NCBI RefSeq assembly: GCF_002127325.2
Contig: NC_035433.2
Span: 80,170,079 to 80,234,078, forward strand
DNA length: 64,000 bases
Direction of reading: 5' to 3'
Source of the DNA: Helianthus annuus
Lineage: Eukaryota > Streptophyta > Magnoliopsida > Asterales > Asteraceae
Shown: piece after piece, positions 1-12,930 of the stretch
How positions within the stretch are numbered: the first letter of the stretch is position 1
How the letters are laid out: every line of letters begins with the position of its first letter
Notes under the pieces: generated by a model
The model's database searches: none
The model's input: the letters and a program-made list of their open reading frames with translations, nothing else
What the model was told of the DNA's origin: nothing
Made by a program: the position numbers and the translations under genes

Positions 1-902
1 AACACTTTTCTTTAGGGTTTCAATTACAGATTTAAACTCCTTTTCGTTTTGAGTTAACGCCATGTTTGCCTCTTTGCACTTAGACAATTCAATAACCAAA
101 CTTTGATTGTGACTATGAACTGTTTCCGATTCACGTTTCAAATCAGCACATTTAAGTTTCATATCAGCACAATCACTACAGATGCTAGGAGTTTCAGATT
201 TTACCTTACTTGTAGAGGCTGAGACATTTGCCATAAAGGCAGTCTGAGAAGAGAAAGATCCATCTTCAGTGAGAATCTTCTCCATTTCTTCTGATGTAGC
301 ATCAGCTTTCTTGATCAAGTCAGATTTCTTGTTAGCATCATTCGGCAAATTATCAGCTTCAGAATCAGTTCTTTCATTCAAATTCGATTCTTCATCCGAA
401 CTGCCACTGTATCCCGAACTATCATCTTTTCCTGAAGATTCACCATCATTGACATTCTTGACAATTTCAACATAAAACATAGTTCCTCCTTGATCTCCAC
501 CTCCACATTGTACAGACCACTCACACCTTTCATCAGTTTGATTTGAGTTGGACATGGATGTAACTGTTTGATTTCTGAAAGGATTCTGGTTGCCCTTTTG
601 AGGTTGAGCTTGAGATGGTTTTGGAATATAGCGTTTGGATCAAAAGGTCTTCCAAATGTTTGTGGTTCGACTTGTGGTTGTGATGGAACAGGAATATAAG
701 CCCTCGGATCGAACTGAGGTTGAGTAGTACTAACTTGAGGTGGAGGTTGGGGTGTTGGAATAGGAATATAAGGACTACTCAAATGAGGTGCAGAATAAGC
801 TTGAGCTTGAGCACTCATATGCGCTGGCGGATGATAGGCACTCGGATCGAAAACCGGAGGAGGAGCTGAATGTGGAAGCGGAAAGAAGCTTGAATTCGAC
901 AT
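1..902 (-). pseudogene. Gag of element H, internally deleted, frameshifted and truncated by the window edge
   Basis: The minus-strand start codon is at 902-900. The N-terminal region is Pro/Gln-rich with recurring FDP-x-AY units, unlike the WWGTPAP start of the gags in A, B, C and G. After roughly 100 codons the homologous reading changes frame and joins directly to sequence matching the post-zinc-knuckle part of the other gags: QNPFRNQ, then an acidic Ser-rich stretch, then the coiled-coil segment with SKCKEAN and EKEFKSVI. The UBN2 core and the CCHC knuckle are therefore missing, a deletion of several hundred codons. It encodes the capsid/nucleocapsid precursor in intact relatives. No functional product is expected. 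Confidence 0.75.
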
Positions 903-2472
903 TTGATTGTTGTTTACAAACAATTGTCTAAAAATCCAATAAAACAAGTTTGATATGATTGTAAACCTCCTGTGAAAAATTCAATTTTGAAACCCACGAA
1001 AAATATTGATCCAGGAAATATGTATTTCGGCCAATCCCACTTTCACGAAAAAATGATAGACAAATAAACCTCAATTTCTAGTGAGCCCAAGTTTTAAAGT
1101 CCACGATACGATCTGATGAGACCCAACTAGGATCTTGTAAAAAAATGTTACACAAGCCCACATGATTCATGGCCCATTTTAATTAGATGGAATCCAATAA
1201 AAATCAAAGGTCAACAAACATAGTCTTATGTCTCCCTCTTTCTCCTGTCTTCGATACTTCACCAAATCAGACAAACAAGTCAAACCATCCACACTTTTAA
1301 ATCATCGATCAGATCTGTTCATTTCACACTTGTAAATCTTACACACAAACAACCAGTACCCACTTTGCAAATCCTAGTTCTTAAATACAGCCCACTTGTA
1401 ATCCTGGCCCAATTTGAATTATTTGATTTCTTTCAATATTAGAGGCCCAAGACATAATTAGTTTGTCAACACTATAAATCCTGGCCCATAATATGTGAGT
1501 GGCCGTTAAAAAAAAAATTGCCAAGCATTCAAGGCTTACCATATATCCCAAAATTCAATAACCCTTGCTATTTCCCAAAAATAAGTTGAGCAGCCAACAA
1601 CTCCACTTAATTAATTTTTTTTACTGGACCTTTATCACTAAGGCCGGAGGGTGTGGGGGCGCCATCCCCGCCATGTCATCACCTATAGCGCCTCGGGGCG
1701 CTATGCCTCCACACCCACCAAATTAAAGGGGGCGCTATAGGAGGGGGTTTCATCATGTTAACTTGAAGAAGGGGGTTATCAGGTGGGACCCACTTATTTA
1801 AACCAATCAAAATTTTTTATTTTTTTTTTATTTTTTCTCTATAGCGCCCCACTTGTTATCACCACACCCTCCATGTTAAAGGGGGGGGGGGTTATAAAGC
1901 CCCTTTGGCTGACGTGGCGCCTACGTGGCGATGATGTGTCCTTATAAAGCCCCAAGGGGGGTTATCCCACACCCTCTAGCCTAACCACCACTTCTAGAAA
2001 ATTTGATTGGACCAATCCTTTGTCCAATAATCTTCAAATGCACATGGGAGTAATTAATGTCATGTGATTTCAATGGCCAGAATGTAATGTCGACGAAAGT
2101 TGTTTGGAATTTTGATTTAAATAAGGGGCCGAAATGTTTGATTGTATGAACTTGGATGTTGACTGAATGATTAAAGTGATCGACCAAACCGAATTGAACT
2201 TGGCGACGAAACAGTTGATTTTTGAAAGATGCGACGAACAGGTTGATGATTTGATGATCGACGAAACAAGATTTAATATCGACGAAACACTTCTGAAAGA
2301 TAACTGTTATGTGCGACGAAACTCAGTTCTTTACTATGAATGGCGACGAAACAGATTGATTGGTGAATTGACAAAACAAATTGATGAAACAGGACCTGCT
2401 TGTGGCAAAACCGAAACTAGATTAAAGCTTGGCTACGAAACTCAAGTGACGAGTCACTGTTCCACTTCCACT
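903..2472 (-). other. gag-proximal leader of element H (non-coding, GACGAAAC motif array)
   Basis: No convincing gene is present. The stretch is the untranslated leader between PBS and gag of element H, interrupted by a MITE at 1642-1981. From about 2090 to 2450 the motif GACGAAAC and close variants recur at short intervals. The same motif occurs in the H LTR and in the leaders and LTRs of elements C and G. The small ORF at 2167-2493 is a by-product of this repetition. The stretch ends at the left TSD (CCACT, 2468-2472) of element A. Confidence 0.6.
1642..1981. mobile_element. PIF/Harbinger-like MITE (about 340 bp)
   Basis: The ends are inverted: GGCCGGAGGGTGTGGG on the left and the complement of GGCTAGAGGGTGTGGG on the right, about 14 of 16 positions matching. 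A direct TAA flanks it on both sides (1639-1641 and 1982-1984). A 3-bp TAA/TTA duplication with a GG-starting TIR is typical of Harbinger/Tourist elements. The interior is GC-rich at both ends, with several GGCGCTATA / TATAGCGCC segments that would fold back. No coding capacity. Confidence 0.75.
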
Positions 2473-3120
2473 TGTAGGTCCCTCGGAGGATGAGGTCAAA
2501 CCTTAACCTTGTTATGTGAAACACACTAGCTAGTGCGGAATCCAAGCTAGAGTGCAAACCGAGTTGAAACAAGCATAAACACAAGACACACAAAGTTCAC
2601 CGATTAACACCACTTGTATTAATACGTATGAAAGGTTCCGTTACAAGCTCAATGTTCACAAATCTGTTTTGCAAACTCTCTAAGTGTGTTTGTTCTTGAC
2701 AGAATACTCTCTCTATCTCTCGAGTCTATCTTTCTGTCTATGTGCATCTACTGAAATGAACACACTGCATGGGTATATATACCCATCACAGCAAGTCTGT
2801 CCGAAGGATCATGTTGACTGCTCGATAGATGATCTATCGAGCATCCAGCTATCGAAGGATACACATATACCTCGAAGGAGGGCATATCCTTCGAGGTCCA
2901 TCTGCATCTATCGAATGTTCATCTTTCGAGCTCATCGAAGGATCTAAATCAACCTTCGATGTCTCATCCTTCGAGACAGACAAATTACAATCATGTATCA
3001 ACTGTTTGTCCAAGTCAAACCAGGAGGATGGTTGACTTGGTCAAACTTACAGGACTAACAAGGACATCGTTTTACATCATGACCGAATACAGACAAAGTA
3101 CAGACACAAGTGCACCAACA
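2473..3120 (-). repeat. 3' LTR of element A
   Basis: 648 bp, equal in length to the copy at 12931-13578. On the minus strand it begins TGTTGGTGCACTTG and ends GGGACCTACA. It has a palindromic TATA region (GGGTATATATACCC, near 2771-2784) and, upstream of that in transcription order, several TCGAAGGAT / TCGATAGAT motifs, some forming short inverted repeats. The first bases on its inner side are the PPT complement, AACTCCCCCTTGG. Confidence 0.93.
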
Positions 3121-4887
3121 AACTCCCCCTTGGCTGTAGCTTTGTCTCGATCTTGATCATCTTTGATCTTCGTGTCTTCAAGACTCTGATGTCCTTTCAA
3201 GTCTTCAATGTCGGAGGATCTTCAAAGTCTTCACGTCTTGAAAGCAGAGAGTGTATCAACAAACTACCCGTATCAAGTAGGAAGTGTGTTGACAAACTCC
3301 CCCTTAACATAAGCTCCCCCTTGAGTTATGCTCGTGAATGACTTGATCTTCAATGCTTGAGATCCTTGTGGTGTTGATGATGGTCAGCGGCAACTCGATC
3401 ATTTTCATCTTTTGAGTGCCTTCACGTCGTGTCTTCATTCCAAAGCTTGTCATCGACCATGTTCTCCTTGCCTTTAGGATCTGCACATGCAAGAAATCTA
3501 AACGCGTAATGAGAACAACTGCTTGGAATATAGTTAGCATAAACAAATGACACACGTATGACCATGTCACAATCAAACACCGTCCGACAGTTTGAAAGTT
3601 TAATAAATTTGTCAGTTTTAGTTTCCAACTTTCAAAACTTGCAAATTTCGCCGTTTATGAAGATTTAGTCAATTCGGTTTTCAGTCAGGTTTCATGTAAC
3701 GAAGACTTGAGCTCCAACATCGTACGATCGAAAATAAATTAGAAATAAAATCTTTTTGGCTTTTATAAAGTTTATATTAAAACACACCTAAAATCTTTTT
3801 GGTATTTTTAATATTTCAAATGTAAAGACTGAAAGCAGTAAATAAATATATACAGACATTCTTTTTGCGAGTTTCGAGGGTAAGAGAATCATATCAGTGT
3901 GTACGGTCATGCCAAAACGCTCTTGTTGTTCAGTTAGTTAACATTAAGATAAGCATCCTATAACAATTATCGGTATTGTTGTCCACTTAAGCTCAACTTA
4001 TCAGATGTAATCATGGCGAGGGGATACGTTAAGGTATGATTTATACTTACCGACCGGTGTTCATCCACATCACGACACATTCCCGTATCAAGGTATGCAC
4101 GAGGGTTCATCTTACCGGTGAGTATACTGATTATCATCTGTTTGACCGTATATGATGTGAGATTCTCACTTATTTTGATTTGAAAACAAGCCCTATGTGA
4201 TATAATCACTTATTGATGAGGAACTTGATTTTCAATGCATGAGGGCACAGGAGCAAGTCTGTGAACAGGTCAGTACTTTCGTACAGCAGAGAGACGAACT
4301 TGACTCCCGGATAAATGTGATATTTTATCACTTATTTGATATGGACATGTGATTGTTTATCACTTATTGAGGTCGAATGCAGTATGTAATATGTACACGT
4401 ATGTATGGTATCATGGAAGATCTAGACTTGCGTCCCCGTTATTTTTCGGTAAAAGATACAACCATGATACCCAGATGATAAGCAGCATAAAGACCGAATA
4501 TCTCTGAACCTCGGCAATCTATCAAACGAAATTTCGGTACTAAGACCATATGCCAATGAATGGTTCCCACCTGGTCTTCAGTCGATTAAGATTTATATCA
4601 CCCTGCACACTTTAAAATGATTGTGAGCCTACCGATACATCTTATATGGAGCTGCTTATCGTTTTTCATTTAAGGTTTAAAGAGGTTTGAATAGACCACT
4701 GATGTACTATCATTTTCTCTTTTGCTCGCCAGGAAACTCATTTTTGTTTTTCTATTGTTTTTGTGTTTTTGAAATTTTTGGATGTTTTTGGATTTTCAGA
4801 TTTTGGATTTACTCCCCTAAAATCAATAAACTAAGACAAATTTAAAAACACAAATGTATTTACAAAAATGATTTTCTGATGTTGGTT
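3121..4887 (-). other. 3' non-coding domain of element A with polypurine-tract cluster
   Basis: About 1.77 kb between the end of pol and the 3' LTR, closely matching the same region of B, C, F and G. Going toward the LTR on the minus strand, GGGGGAG-type tracts lie near 4814-4820 (weak in A), at 3312-3326, at 3296-3304 and next to the LTR (3121-3132). A group of short stem-loop motifs of the form AAGTGAT...ATCACAT lies at 4154-4370. Two small sense ORFs occur (3967-4209, 80 codons; 3304-3576, 90 codons) with homologues at the same place in other copies. Their coding status is doubtful. Confidence 0.8.
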
Positions 4888-7800
4888 TTACTCTTGCTTG
4901 ACCTTAATGCCGTTTACCAATAATAAAAAGTCAAATCTTGATTTGTCAAATGCTTTGGTAAATAAGTCGGCACGTTGGTCATCGGTGTGGACCTTAACAA
5001 CATCGATTAGCCTTTTCTCAAATCAATCACGTATGAAGTGATATTTGATTTCGATGTGTTTGGTCTTTGAGTGCTGCACAGGATTTCTAGTGATCTGTAA
5101 AGCAGCAGAATTATCAACGTAAATAGGAATAGTTAGGAATTCAAAACCGTAGTCGCGTAATTGTTGTTGGATCCAAAGAACTTGGGAGCAACAACTTGAG
5201 GCAGCAATGTATTCAGCTTCGCATGTGGATGTAGCCACACAAGTCTGCTTCTTGCACTGCCATGTGACTAGGCGATTTCCTAAAAACTGACATCCAGCCG
5301 TTGTGGATTTGCCGTCGATTTTGCATCCTCCAAAATCAGAATCACTGAAAGCGACCAGTTCAAAGTTATTATCCCTAGGGTACCATAGACCGGTGTCAGG
5401 GTAACCCTTCAAATAACGAAAAATCCTTTTTACAGCTGCAAGATGTGAGGCCTTCGGGTTAACTTGATATCTGGCAAGCAGGCACGTTGGGTACATTATG
5501 TCTGGCCTTGATGCTGTGAGGTACATAAGAGATCCGATCATTGCGCGATAGTATGAAGGGCTAACAGCTTCACCCTTCAAGTCTGGAGTAATTCCGTGAT
5601 TTTGTGGCAGTGGGGTACCAATGGGCGTTGCATCAGACATCTGGAACCGGCTCAAGATGTCACCAACATATTTAGTCTGATGGATAAATATCCCAGACTC
5701 AGTTTGTTGCACTTGTAGGCCCAAGAAGAAGGTCATTTCCCCATAGCACTCATCTCGAATTTATCCTGCATAATGCGCTCGAAATTCCTACACAAGACAT
5801 CATTAGTAGAGCCAAAAATAATATTATCAACATATACCTGTACCAGAAGAAGATCTCCATCTTGTTCTTTGATGAAAAGAGTACAGTGGATAAGAACTCT
5901 TCGAAAACCGTTTTCCAACAGATAGTTAGATAAGGTTGCATACCAAGCTCGCGGTGCTTGATGAAGACCATAGAGAGCTTTGTTGAGCAACCAAACCCGA
6001 TCGGGATGGATAGGATCTTCAAAACCTGGAGGCTGTTCGACGTACACCTCTTCTTCAACCACACCATGTAAGAATGCACTTTTGACGTCCATCTGGTAAA
6101 CCTTGAATCCTTTGAATGAGGCATAAGCCAGAAAGATCCGAATAGCTTCCAGACGTGCAACAGGTGCATAGACTTCGTTGTAGTCGATCCCTTCTATCTG
6201 ACGAAAACCTTGAACGACTAAACGTGCTTTGTTCCGGATAACAACTCCGCGGTCATCCTTTTTGCATTTGAAAACCCAACGGGTACCAATCTTCTTGTAT
6301 CCAGCAGGTTTCTCTACGAGTTTCCAGACACCCAGCTTCTGGAATTGTTGCAGTTCTTCCTGCATTGCTTCAACCCAAGAGTTATCTTTCATGGCTTCTT
6401 TCCAAGTTCTTGGCTCTTCCTGTGAAACATAACACGCGAAAGACTAATCGTTTTGTTGCCCGGATTCTCGAATAGCCGCATACAAGCCTGCATTGTTGTT
6501 GTTTCACAACATGTTTCTTGTTTGAATGCCACTTTGCACATTTCCAATGATATTTTGTTGAGGATGGGTATTATGAATCCTTGTTTCTGGATTATCTGGA
6601 ACTGGAATATTTATACCCAGATTGTTGAAATTGAGATCAACAACTAAATCAATGCCCGGAATTGACGAAGAGGATGATGCAGTAGCTTCAGCTGTTCTAT
6701 GGGTATCCACTGGAGGAGTACCCTCTGAAGTACCATGTACTGCTGTTGTCGGAGCTTCTTGATCTGCATCTAGAAATTCATCATCATCCTCTGAAGATTC
6801 GTTCAATTCAGCAGCATCGTGAAAATCCTCATTGTCGAGAGTATTATTGTTCACCGAAGATGGTTCTTGATTTACAACAATTGGACAAACCACCGGTGAA
6901 ACTGTTGCATTGTCACTCTCGAAAAACATCCTTGCCGCAGCACTTTCTTCAATGGCTTCAACATTGATCGAATTGAAAAAGTCATCGTACTCAAACATCC
7001 AAGGCTGACCAGGACATTTGACTGGCAAGGTGTGCCTTTGTACTCTGACCTCAGACCATTCCTCGACCCTTTTAGTCTCTAGATTCCAGACTCGTAAGTT
7101 AGGGGTGGCATACCCAAGAAAGTAGCCATCAATTGCTTTTGCCCCAAACTTTCCATTAGGATCAATAATTGTGCATGGAGCTCCAAACGGTTCAAGATAA
7201 GACAAATCCGGTTTCCGTTTTTGAAGAAGCTCAAAGCAGGTCTTATTGTGCCTTTTGACTGTAAGGACTCGGTTCAATGTGTAACATGCAGAGGCCACAG
7301 CTTCAGTCCAGAATGGAATGGGCAACTGCGACTCTACCAACATTGTCCTGGCAGTCTCGATCAATGTGCGGTTCTTACGTTCAGCGACGCCATTTTGTTG
7401 AGGAGTATAAGCTGCACTAAACTCATGAAGAATACCCTTTGAAGTGCAAAACTCCGCCATGGCATGATTTTTAAATTCAGTACCATTGTCGCTACGTATC
7501 CGCCTAACCTTCAACTTATACAAATTCTCAATCTGAATGATCAAGTTTTTGATAATACCAAAGGTTTCACTCTTGTGTGCCATGAACGCCACCCAAGAAA
7601 ATCTTGAATAGTCATCAGTTATCACGAGGCAGTATTGATCACCCCGAATACTCTTGTGCTTGACAGGACCGAACAAATCCATGTGCAAACGTTCAAGAGG
7701 AACTGCCACCGTGTTGATCTTCTTAGTAGGATGCTTCTTCTTCGTTTGTTTTCCTTTCTGGCATGAAACACAGACGTCTTGAAGATGGAAATTTTTAAGA

Positions 7801-8321
7801 GGAACACCATTCACCAATTCATTTGAAACCAAATGATTCATTTTGCGTAAGTGAATGTGACCCATACGCCTGTGCCAAGAGATAGAGTCTTTTTCTGTGG
7901 CTTTGGAAACGAAACAAGTTGCTTGTGCAGGCGTAGTAATAGCTTGGCTCATATCAAGGACGTACAAATCATTTATCCTTGGAGCTGACAAGAGAATCCA
8001 TTCTTTTGGAATTTTGAAGCCGGGTTTCAGCACATAACATCCATTGGCATCAAAGTGTACTGAGAATTGCTTGTCACAAATTTGAGAAACACTAAGAAGA
8101 TTGTGATCAAGTTGTTGCACAAAGTTGATCTTGTCAAAGCTGACAATCCCTTTGGATATCATTCCTTCACCCGTAATATAACCACCCTTATCTCCAGCAA
8201 AAGCAACATAACCTCCTCTAATAGATTTGACGTCGTAGAGAAGCTTCATGTCGCCTGTCATGTGCCTGGATGCCCCACTATCAACAATCCAATGACTACT
8301 GATAGTTCCTCCTGGAACACC
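4888..8321 (-). pseudogene. Pol of element A: protease, integrase, reverse transcriptase, RNase H; inactivated
   Basis: The minus-strand order is aspartic protease (DSGASRHMTG, just upstream of 8250), integrase with HHCC zinc finger (near 7880-7750) and DD35E core (D in HMDLFGP, D in SDNGTEF, E in NGVAERKNRT), then RT and copia RNase H ending with VKQE at 4888. Breaks: in-frame stops at 6504-6506 and 6444-6446, a 1-bp deletion near 5747 splitting RT from RNase H, and a stop at 5023-5025. The RT box reads YVDN instead of YVDD (Asn codon 5825-5823), removing a metal-binding aspartate. The frame has no ATG before the protease; it opens after a TAG at 8324-8322. Pol would cut the polyprotein, copy the RNA and integrate the DNA in intact relatives. 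Confidence 0.93.
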
Positions 8322-8341
8322 CTACACATGAACTCAAATGA

Positions 8342-11300
8342 TTAGTTGGAGATGGGGACCCAAGCCATTGTGGTCTTGGGTCTTCCATTTTCATCAATAA
8401 CAATAACTTCTTGTCTTTGATGATTGGTGAATTGTGATGTTCCCCCTGATTCATTAACCGTTTTTGGTTTCCAGGTCTGTTTTGTTTTACCAGTGTCATT
8501 CTTTAAAATTTAAACTTCATGGTTGTCTGAAGTTTTTGAATTGTCTGGTTTTACAGGAACAGATGTTTTGTTAACCACATCGGTTTTAATCGCCTTTTCA
8601 ATTTTCTTGACCTGTTGGCGTTTCTGTTTCTTTTCCCTTTCTTTTACAAGGCGGGGATCTTGTTTTCCCGAAACAGTTTGCCTCCGGTCAGTTTGGTCAC
8701 GGGGAACATCAACTTTTTCTTTTTGTTTATGAAGATATGGACAATTTCGAATTATATGTCCAATTTTTCCACACTCAAAGCACGATCTTCGTTCAACAAA
8801 CCCCGAAGTATCATGTGATCGTTTAGCCGATGATGTTGAACTTTGTGAACCCGAGGTACTAGGCTTTGAACTGGTTTGTTCATTTCTTTTCAGAACAGTA
8901 GCTTTCTTGACAAAATCTAAGTTAGATTTGTTTTCAAACGTTTCAATTTTGTCCGTTCCCGTCGATTTCACAAAGTTTACATTCTTGTTTTTCTTCCGAT
9001 TCGGCTTCTTTTGAGTTTGAGCCGGTGATTTTGCTTTTGGCTTGGTGTGATTTTGCTGTTTCTGCACTGTTGGTAATTTCTTGTTGCCATACTGTTTTCG
9101 AATTTCGTCCTTTGGAATAGGAGGACACTGTGTAACTGTAACACGTGGTCCTGTCTTTCCCAAAAACTTACTAGTCGAATTCTCAAAGACTTTACTGATT
9201 AAGGATTGATTAACATTCTTAATAGGAAAATCTTTGTCTGAATAAATTTTATCATCACCAACAAGAGTGTACAACAAATTCACACTCTCCGACTCTTTTT
9301 CAGAAGAGGACTCGATTGCAACAGTCTTAGCGGGTTCTACAGAAGGCTCACATAAAATGTGATTCTCAAGAGGTATGTCCTCATCTTTGACTACCGCATC
9401 AGACTTTGCTGGGACAGCATCATCAGATTCATCATCAGAAGAATCAGCATCCTCAGTAATGACTGGAGGATCCTGATTCAGTTCAGCAGAAGACACACAT
9501 GTATCTGCTGATACATCCGAATCTGATGATACTTCCTTTGTATATCCGAGCCCTGCTGCAAATTCTTTCACATCTAGAGTCACAGATGGTTCAAAGAACA
9601 CTCTGTCCTCCTCATCCGGCATGGCATCATAATTATGTCTAACTGGTGGTGGACAATTCTTATAGCCTATGCACGTGACGTCCCTTTTCTCCTTTTGGAC
9701 ATCAATGATGTGATCCAACACATAGCTAGAACTCAAATAACTATCTAACTTGAGTTGGATTGCCTCATTTTCCGTTTTTACACAAGCCATCTCTTTTTGC
9801 ATTGTCTCAAGGCGAGATATATACAAATTCATGTCAGTTTGTTTTCTGGAAACCATTTTAGTTAATTTGGTTTTATCTTTCTTTAACTTTTCGATTACCG
9901 ATTTAAACTCCTTTTCATGATTTTCATAAAACATATTGGCTTCTGTACATTTGGAAAGGTCCACAGTCAATTTCTGATTGTGAATAAAAGTCACATCATA
10001 CTTTTCTTGCAAAGCTTCATGCTTACTTTGCAAGTCACACAAATTCTCATTCACTGTAGTATGTTTGTCTTGCAAGTCAAACAAACTAGCTTGTAAAGCA
10101 TCATGTTTGCCTTGCAACTCAGACATACTTTTCTCTACATCAGCACATCTAGCACTCAGCCTATCACATTCATCACAATTTACAACAGTGGGTTCATCGA
10201 CACATACCTGACTTGATGAACCGTCGACATTAGCCATAAAGGCTGAATGGAGAGAAGACGAAGAATAAGCAGCTTGATCCACCAGAATAGATCTTCTATC
10301 ACTTAGTGCTGCAGCTTCCTCCAAAAGCTCATCAATGTCAGCATCAACCGAAACATTTGCTGTCTCACCCACATGATCATCACCTGAACTGGATGATTCT
10401 TCATCTGAACTCCTGCTGTATCCCGAAGAGTCTTCATCCTCAGAAGATTCACCACCATTGGCGGAAGATTCTCCACCACTGGTGTGAACTAACTCCTTAA
10501 CCACCTCAGCAAAACATGCTGTTCCATCGGGAGCATCACCACTCAACTGGATTGACCAGTCACAACCTTCATCCACTTGAACCATAAGTGCCCGGTTGGC
10601 TTGGTTGTTGACAGGCACTAATGTACGCTCATTGTTTCTGTTCTGGTTCTGCTGGTTGCCTTGGTTTCTGAAGGGGTTCTGGTTCCCGTGCTGTGCTGGA
10701 TTTGTACATTCCCTTTTAAAGTGACCCCGTTCACCACAGTTGAAGCATTTTACTGCCTGTTTATCGAACCCATACTTGGTGTCTTTCTTGCTTTCCAAGC
10801 TGGTTCTGCCAGTACTTTCCATCCAATCCTTTGCCCTTCTCACAGCACTAGCAAAGGCCCACTTGATATCCATCAAGTCCATCTCTTCCTTATCAATCTG
10901 CCTATAGTCTTCTTGTGTCAGATTAATGTTGCCAATCTGACCTTCTATTAACCCACAGTACGCGCTCACTAGAGTGTTAAGCAGCTCCATGTGTTCCCTT
11001 GCTACTTCTACACTGACCTTTGAGAAGCTTGAAGTAGCGAGCTGCACTGTATTTGGTTTTGATTGCTGACCAGCAGATGATGTTCCTCCATAACACGCGT
11101 GTTGTTGAGCAGGAGGAGGAGGAGGAGGTTGTATTGGATTTCCATACATGTCTGTGGTGGGAGGTGGCTTGACAGGAACTTGCACCGGATTGCCATACAT
11201 ATCTGTGCTTGTGACAAACGCCGTTTGTAGTGGAGCATGTGGACCGGTTTTTGCAGACGAAGAACTGGAAGTTCCATAATACATTTCTGAATTCTGTGGC

Positions 11301-12142
11301 AATGGAACTCTTTTTGCCTTTAATGTTTCCTCCTGATCCTTGTTTTCCAAAAGCTGCACGAAGTCGTTGATATTTGTAGTTCTCAACACTCCGTTATACT
11401 TCAGGATTTCCACTTCCGCTGTAGTTGTCGCTACTCCAAAATTGTTCAACTCTGTAAGCAAGTGATAAAACCGGCTTGTCATGTCTCCCAAAGACTCCTT
11501 ATCCATGCAAGTGAAACAGTCAAATTCTTTCTTGAGCAGATCATGACGCAATTGACGTGTTGCTTCATTCCCTACTCCTCTGGTTTTCAACCCGTCCCAC
11601 AGCTTCTTAGTTGTCTTGAAACTGACAAACTGATGGTAGATATCTTTGCTTAACGCCTGAGTGAGAATGGCGTATGCTTTCTTTTCCAGATCATACGTTT
11701 CCTTTTGATCTTCAGGAAGATCGGCAAACGTAGCAGTATCTGAAGCAGCAACTTCTATAGCTTGATCGAAATTTGTAGTGAACCGTATCCACAATTCGGT
11801 ATTTTGCCCAAGAACGTATGTACGAAATCTATCAACCCAGCCCGGATACTCGTTCAAGTGCATCAACTTTGGAGGTCGATTCAAACTTCCGGTTTCGCTT
11901 TCGCTCAATAAGATACTTTGAATGCTCGGAGTTTGATTTGATACTAATGCCCATTGATTTGACGATATGGTATTTGCTTGTGAAGATGTCGACACCGGAG
12001 ACTCGGCCCATGAAGGAGATAAACTTGTACTCGTGTATTTTCCACTGTCTGGAGCCGGTGTACCCCACCATGAGGGAGTGGAACCTGTACTTGTATATTT
12101 TCCACTATCTGGAGCCGGAGTTCCCCACCAACTCGGATTCAT
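8342..12142 (-). pseudogene. Gag of element A (large Sirevirus-type gag) with one premature stop
   Basis: It starts at ATG 12142. Codons 1-1210 are open; a stop at 8512-8510 (a Lys codon changed to TAA relative to other copies) cuts off the last ~55 codons, which stay in frame to the family stop at 8344-8342. Order: N-terminal tandem PSWWGTPAPDSGKY units (two), a copia gag/UBN2 core (about residues 90-265), a Pro-rich linker, CCHC knuckle CFNCGERGHFKREC (466-479), an acidic Ser/Glu region, coiled-coil repeats of LQ-x-KH type, a basic region and a second knuckle CFECGKIGHIIRNC (1121-1134). About 16 residues between AEV and EILKYNG present in B and C are missing. The protein forms the virus-like particle and binds RNA. 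Confidence 0.93.
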
Positions 12143-12916
12143 CTTTGATAAGAAAAATAAATTCTATATGAATAACCCGAAAGATAACAGTCAGCCGAAG
12201 GATCCAAGCTCGAAGGATCTGAAAAACACAAACTTGTTAACACTAAACAGACCACAATCGAAGGACCAACACTTGTTCGAAGGATCAACAGTGTTCGAAA
12301 GAACACTGTTGAATTTCGAACAATGATTTCGAAAGATTCACAAATTCGAAAGATTCACAATTTGAAAGATCCTTATCTTTCGAATATATATCCTTATCTT
12401 TCGAATATATATCCTTCGAATAGATTCCCTGGATCGAAGGATAAGTCTCACACTTCGAAGGATTGTTTGAAAGATAGTTATCTATCGAAGCTTCCTTGAT
12501 CGAAAGATGATCTTTCGATTTCGAAGGATATCCTTCGATCGCTTCTGACGCAACTGACACTGAGATGACAGGTTGGTGAAAAAGGTGATGGGTTGGTAGT
12601 CAACTTTCGGCAGAAAGGTATGTTCAGACCTTTCTTTCTACCAACTTTGATTTTTCAAATAAAATATTCCCAAAATGGAAAACCTTATCCAAAAAATCCG
12701 GTCACCGGAACACACAGGAATTTGGCCGGAAATCACCAAATTTCTTAAAAACAAGTTTTAAGATACCCAACCCGCTCTTTAACACACCCGGATAGTTTAG
12801 AACACGTTTTTATGTTTATAAATGCAAGAAAACCACCAAAAACGGGTACTAAACCAAGTGTCCAAACACACCAAGACCTTGAACAAACCCGGTTTTTAAC
12901 AAGGTAAACAGCCTTA
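12143..12916 (-). promoter_or_regulatory. Leader of element A with TCGAAAGAT/TCGAAGGAT motif array
   Basis: Non-coding sequence between PBS and gag. From about 12190 to 12545 the half-sites TCGAAAGAT, TCGAAGGAT and their complements ATCTTTCGA, ATCCTTCGA recur many times, often back to back so that they can pair. The same motif is repeated in the A LTRs. Elements C and G have a different motif (GACGAAAC) in the equivalent place. A role as transcription-factor sites or as a structured packaging/dimerisation signal is possible but not shown. Confidence 0.55.
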
Positions 12917-12928
12917 GCTCTGATACCA
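12917..12928 (-). other. Primer binding site of element A (tRNA-iMet)
   Basis: On the minus strand TGGTATCAGAGC lies two bases inside the 5' LTR. This sequence is the usual plant copia PBS, complementary to the 3' end of initiator methionine tRNA. Confidence 0.95.
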
Positions 12929-12930
12929 CT

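Noticed and set aside
2684..3341. Small plus-strand ORFs in the A LTR and 3' domain (also 13142-13614, 62269-63158)
   Set aside because: LTR sequence; ORFs recur only because the LTRs are duplicated.
3304..3576. Second small ORF of the 3' domain as an envelope-like gene
   Set aside because: It has a hydrophobic start but no signal or fusion features, is only about 90 codons long and is shifted in F; kept as part of the 3' domain rather than called env.
4154..4370. Repeated AAGTGAT...ATCACAT motifs as a CRISPR-like array
   Set aside because: The motifs are hairpins of unequal spacing in a retrotransposon 3' domain in a plant genome, with no spacers or cas genes.
11818..12326. Plus-strand ORFs inside gag of element A (and similar antisense ORFs in B, C and G)
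   Set aside because: They lie opposite the real gag frame and reflect codon bias of the repeated WWGTPAP and coiled-coil regions.
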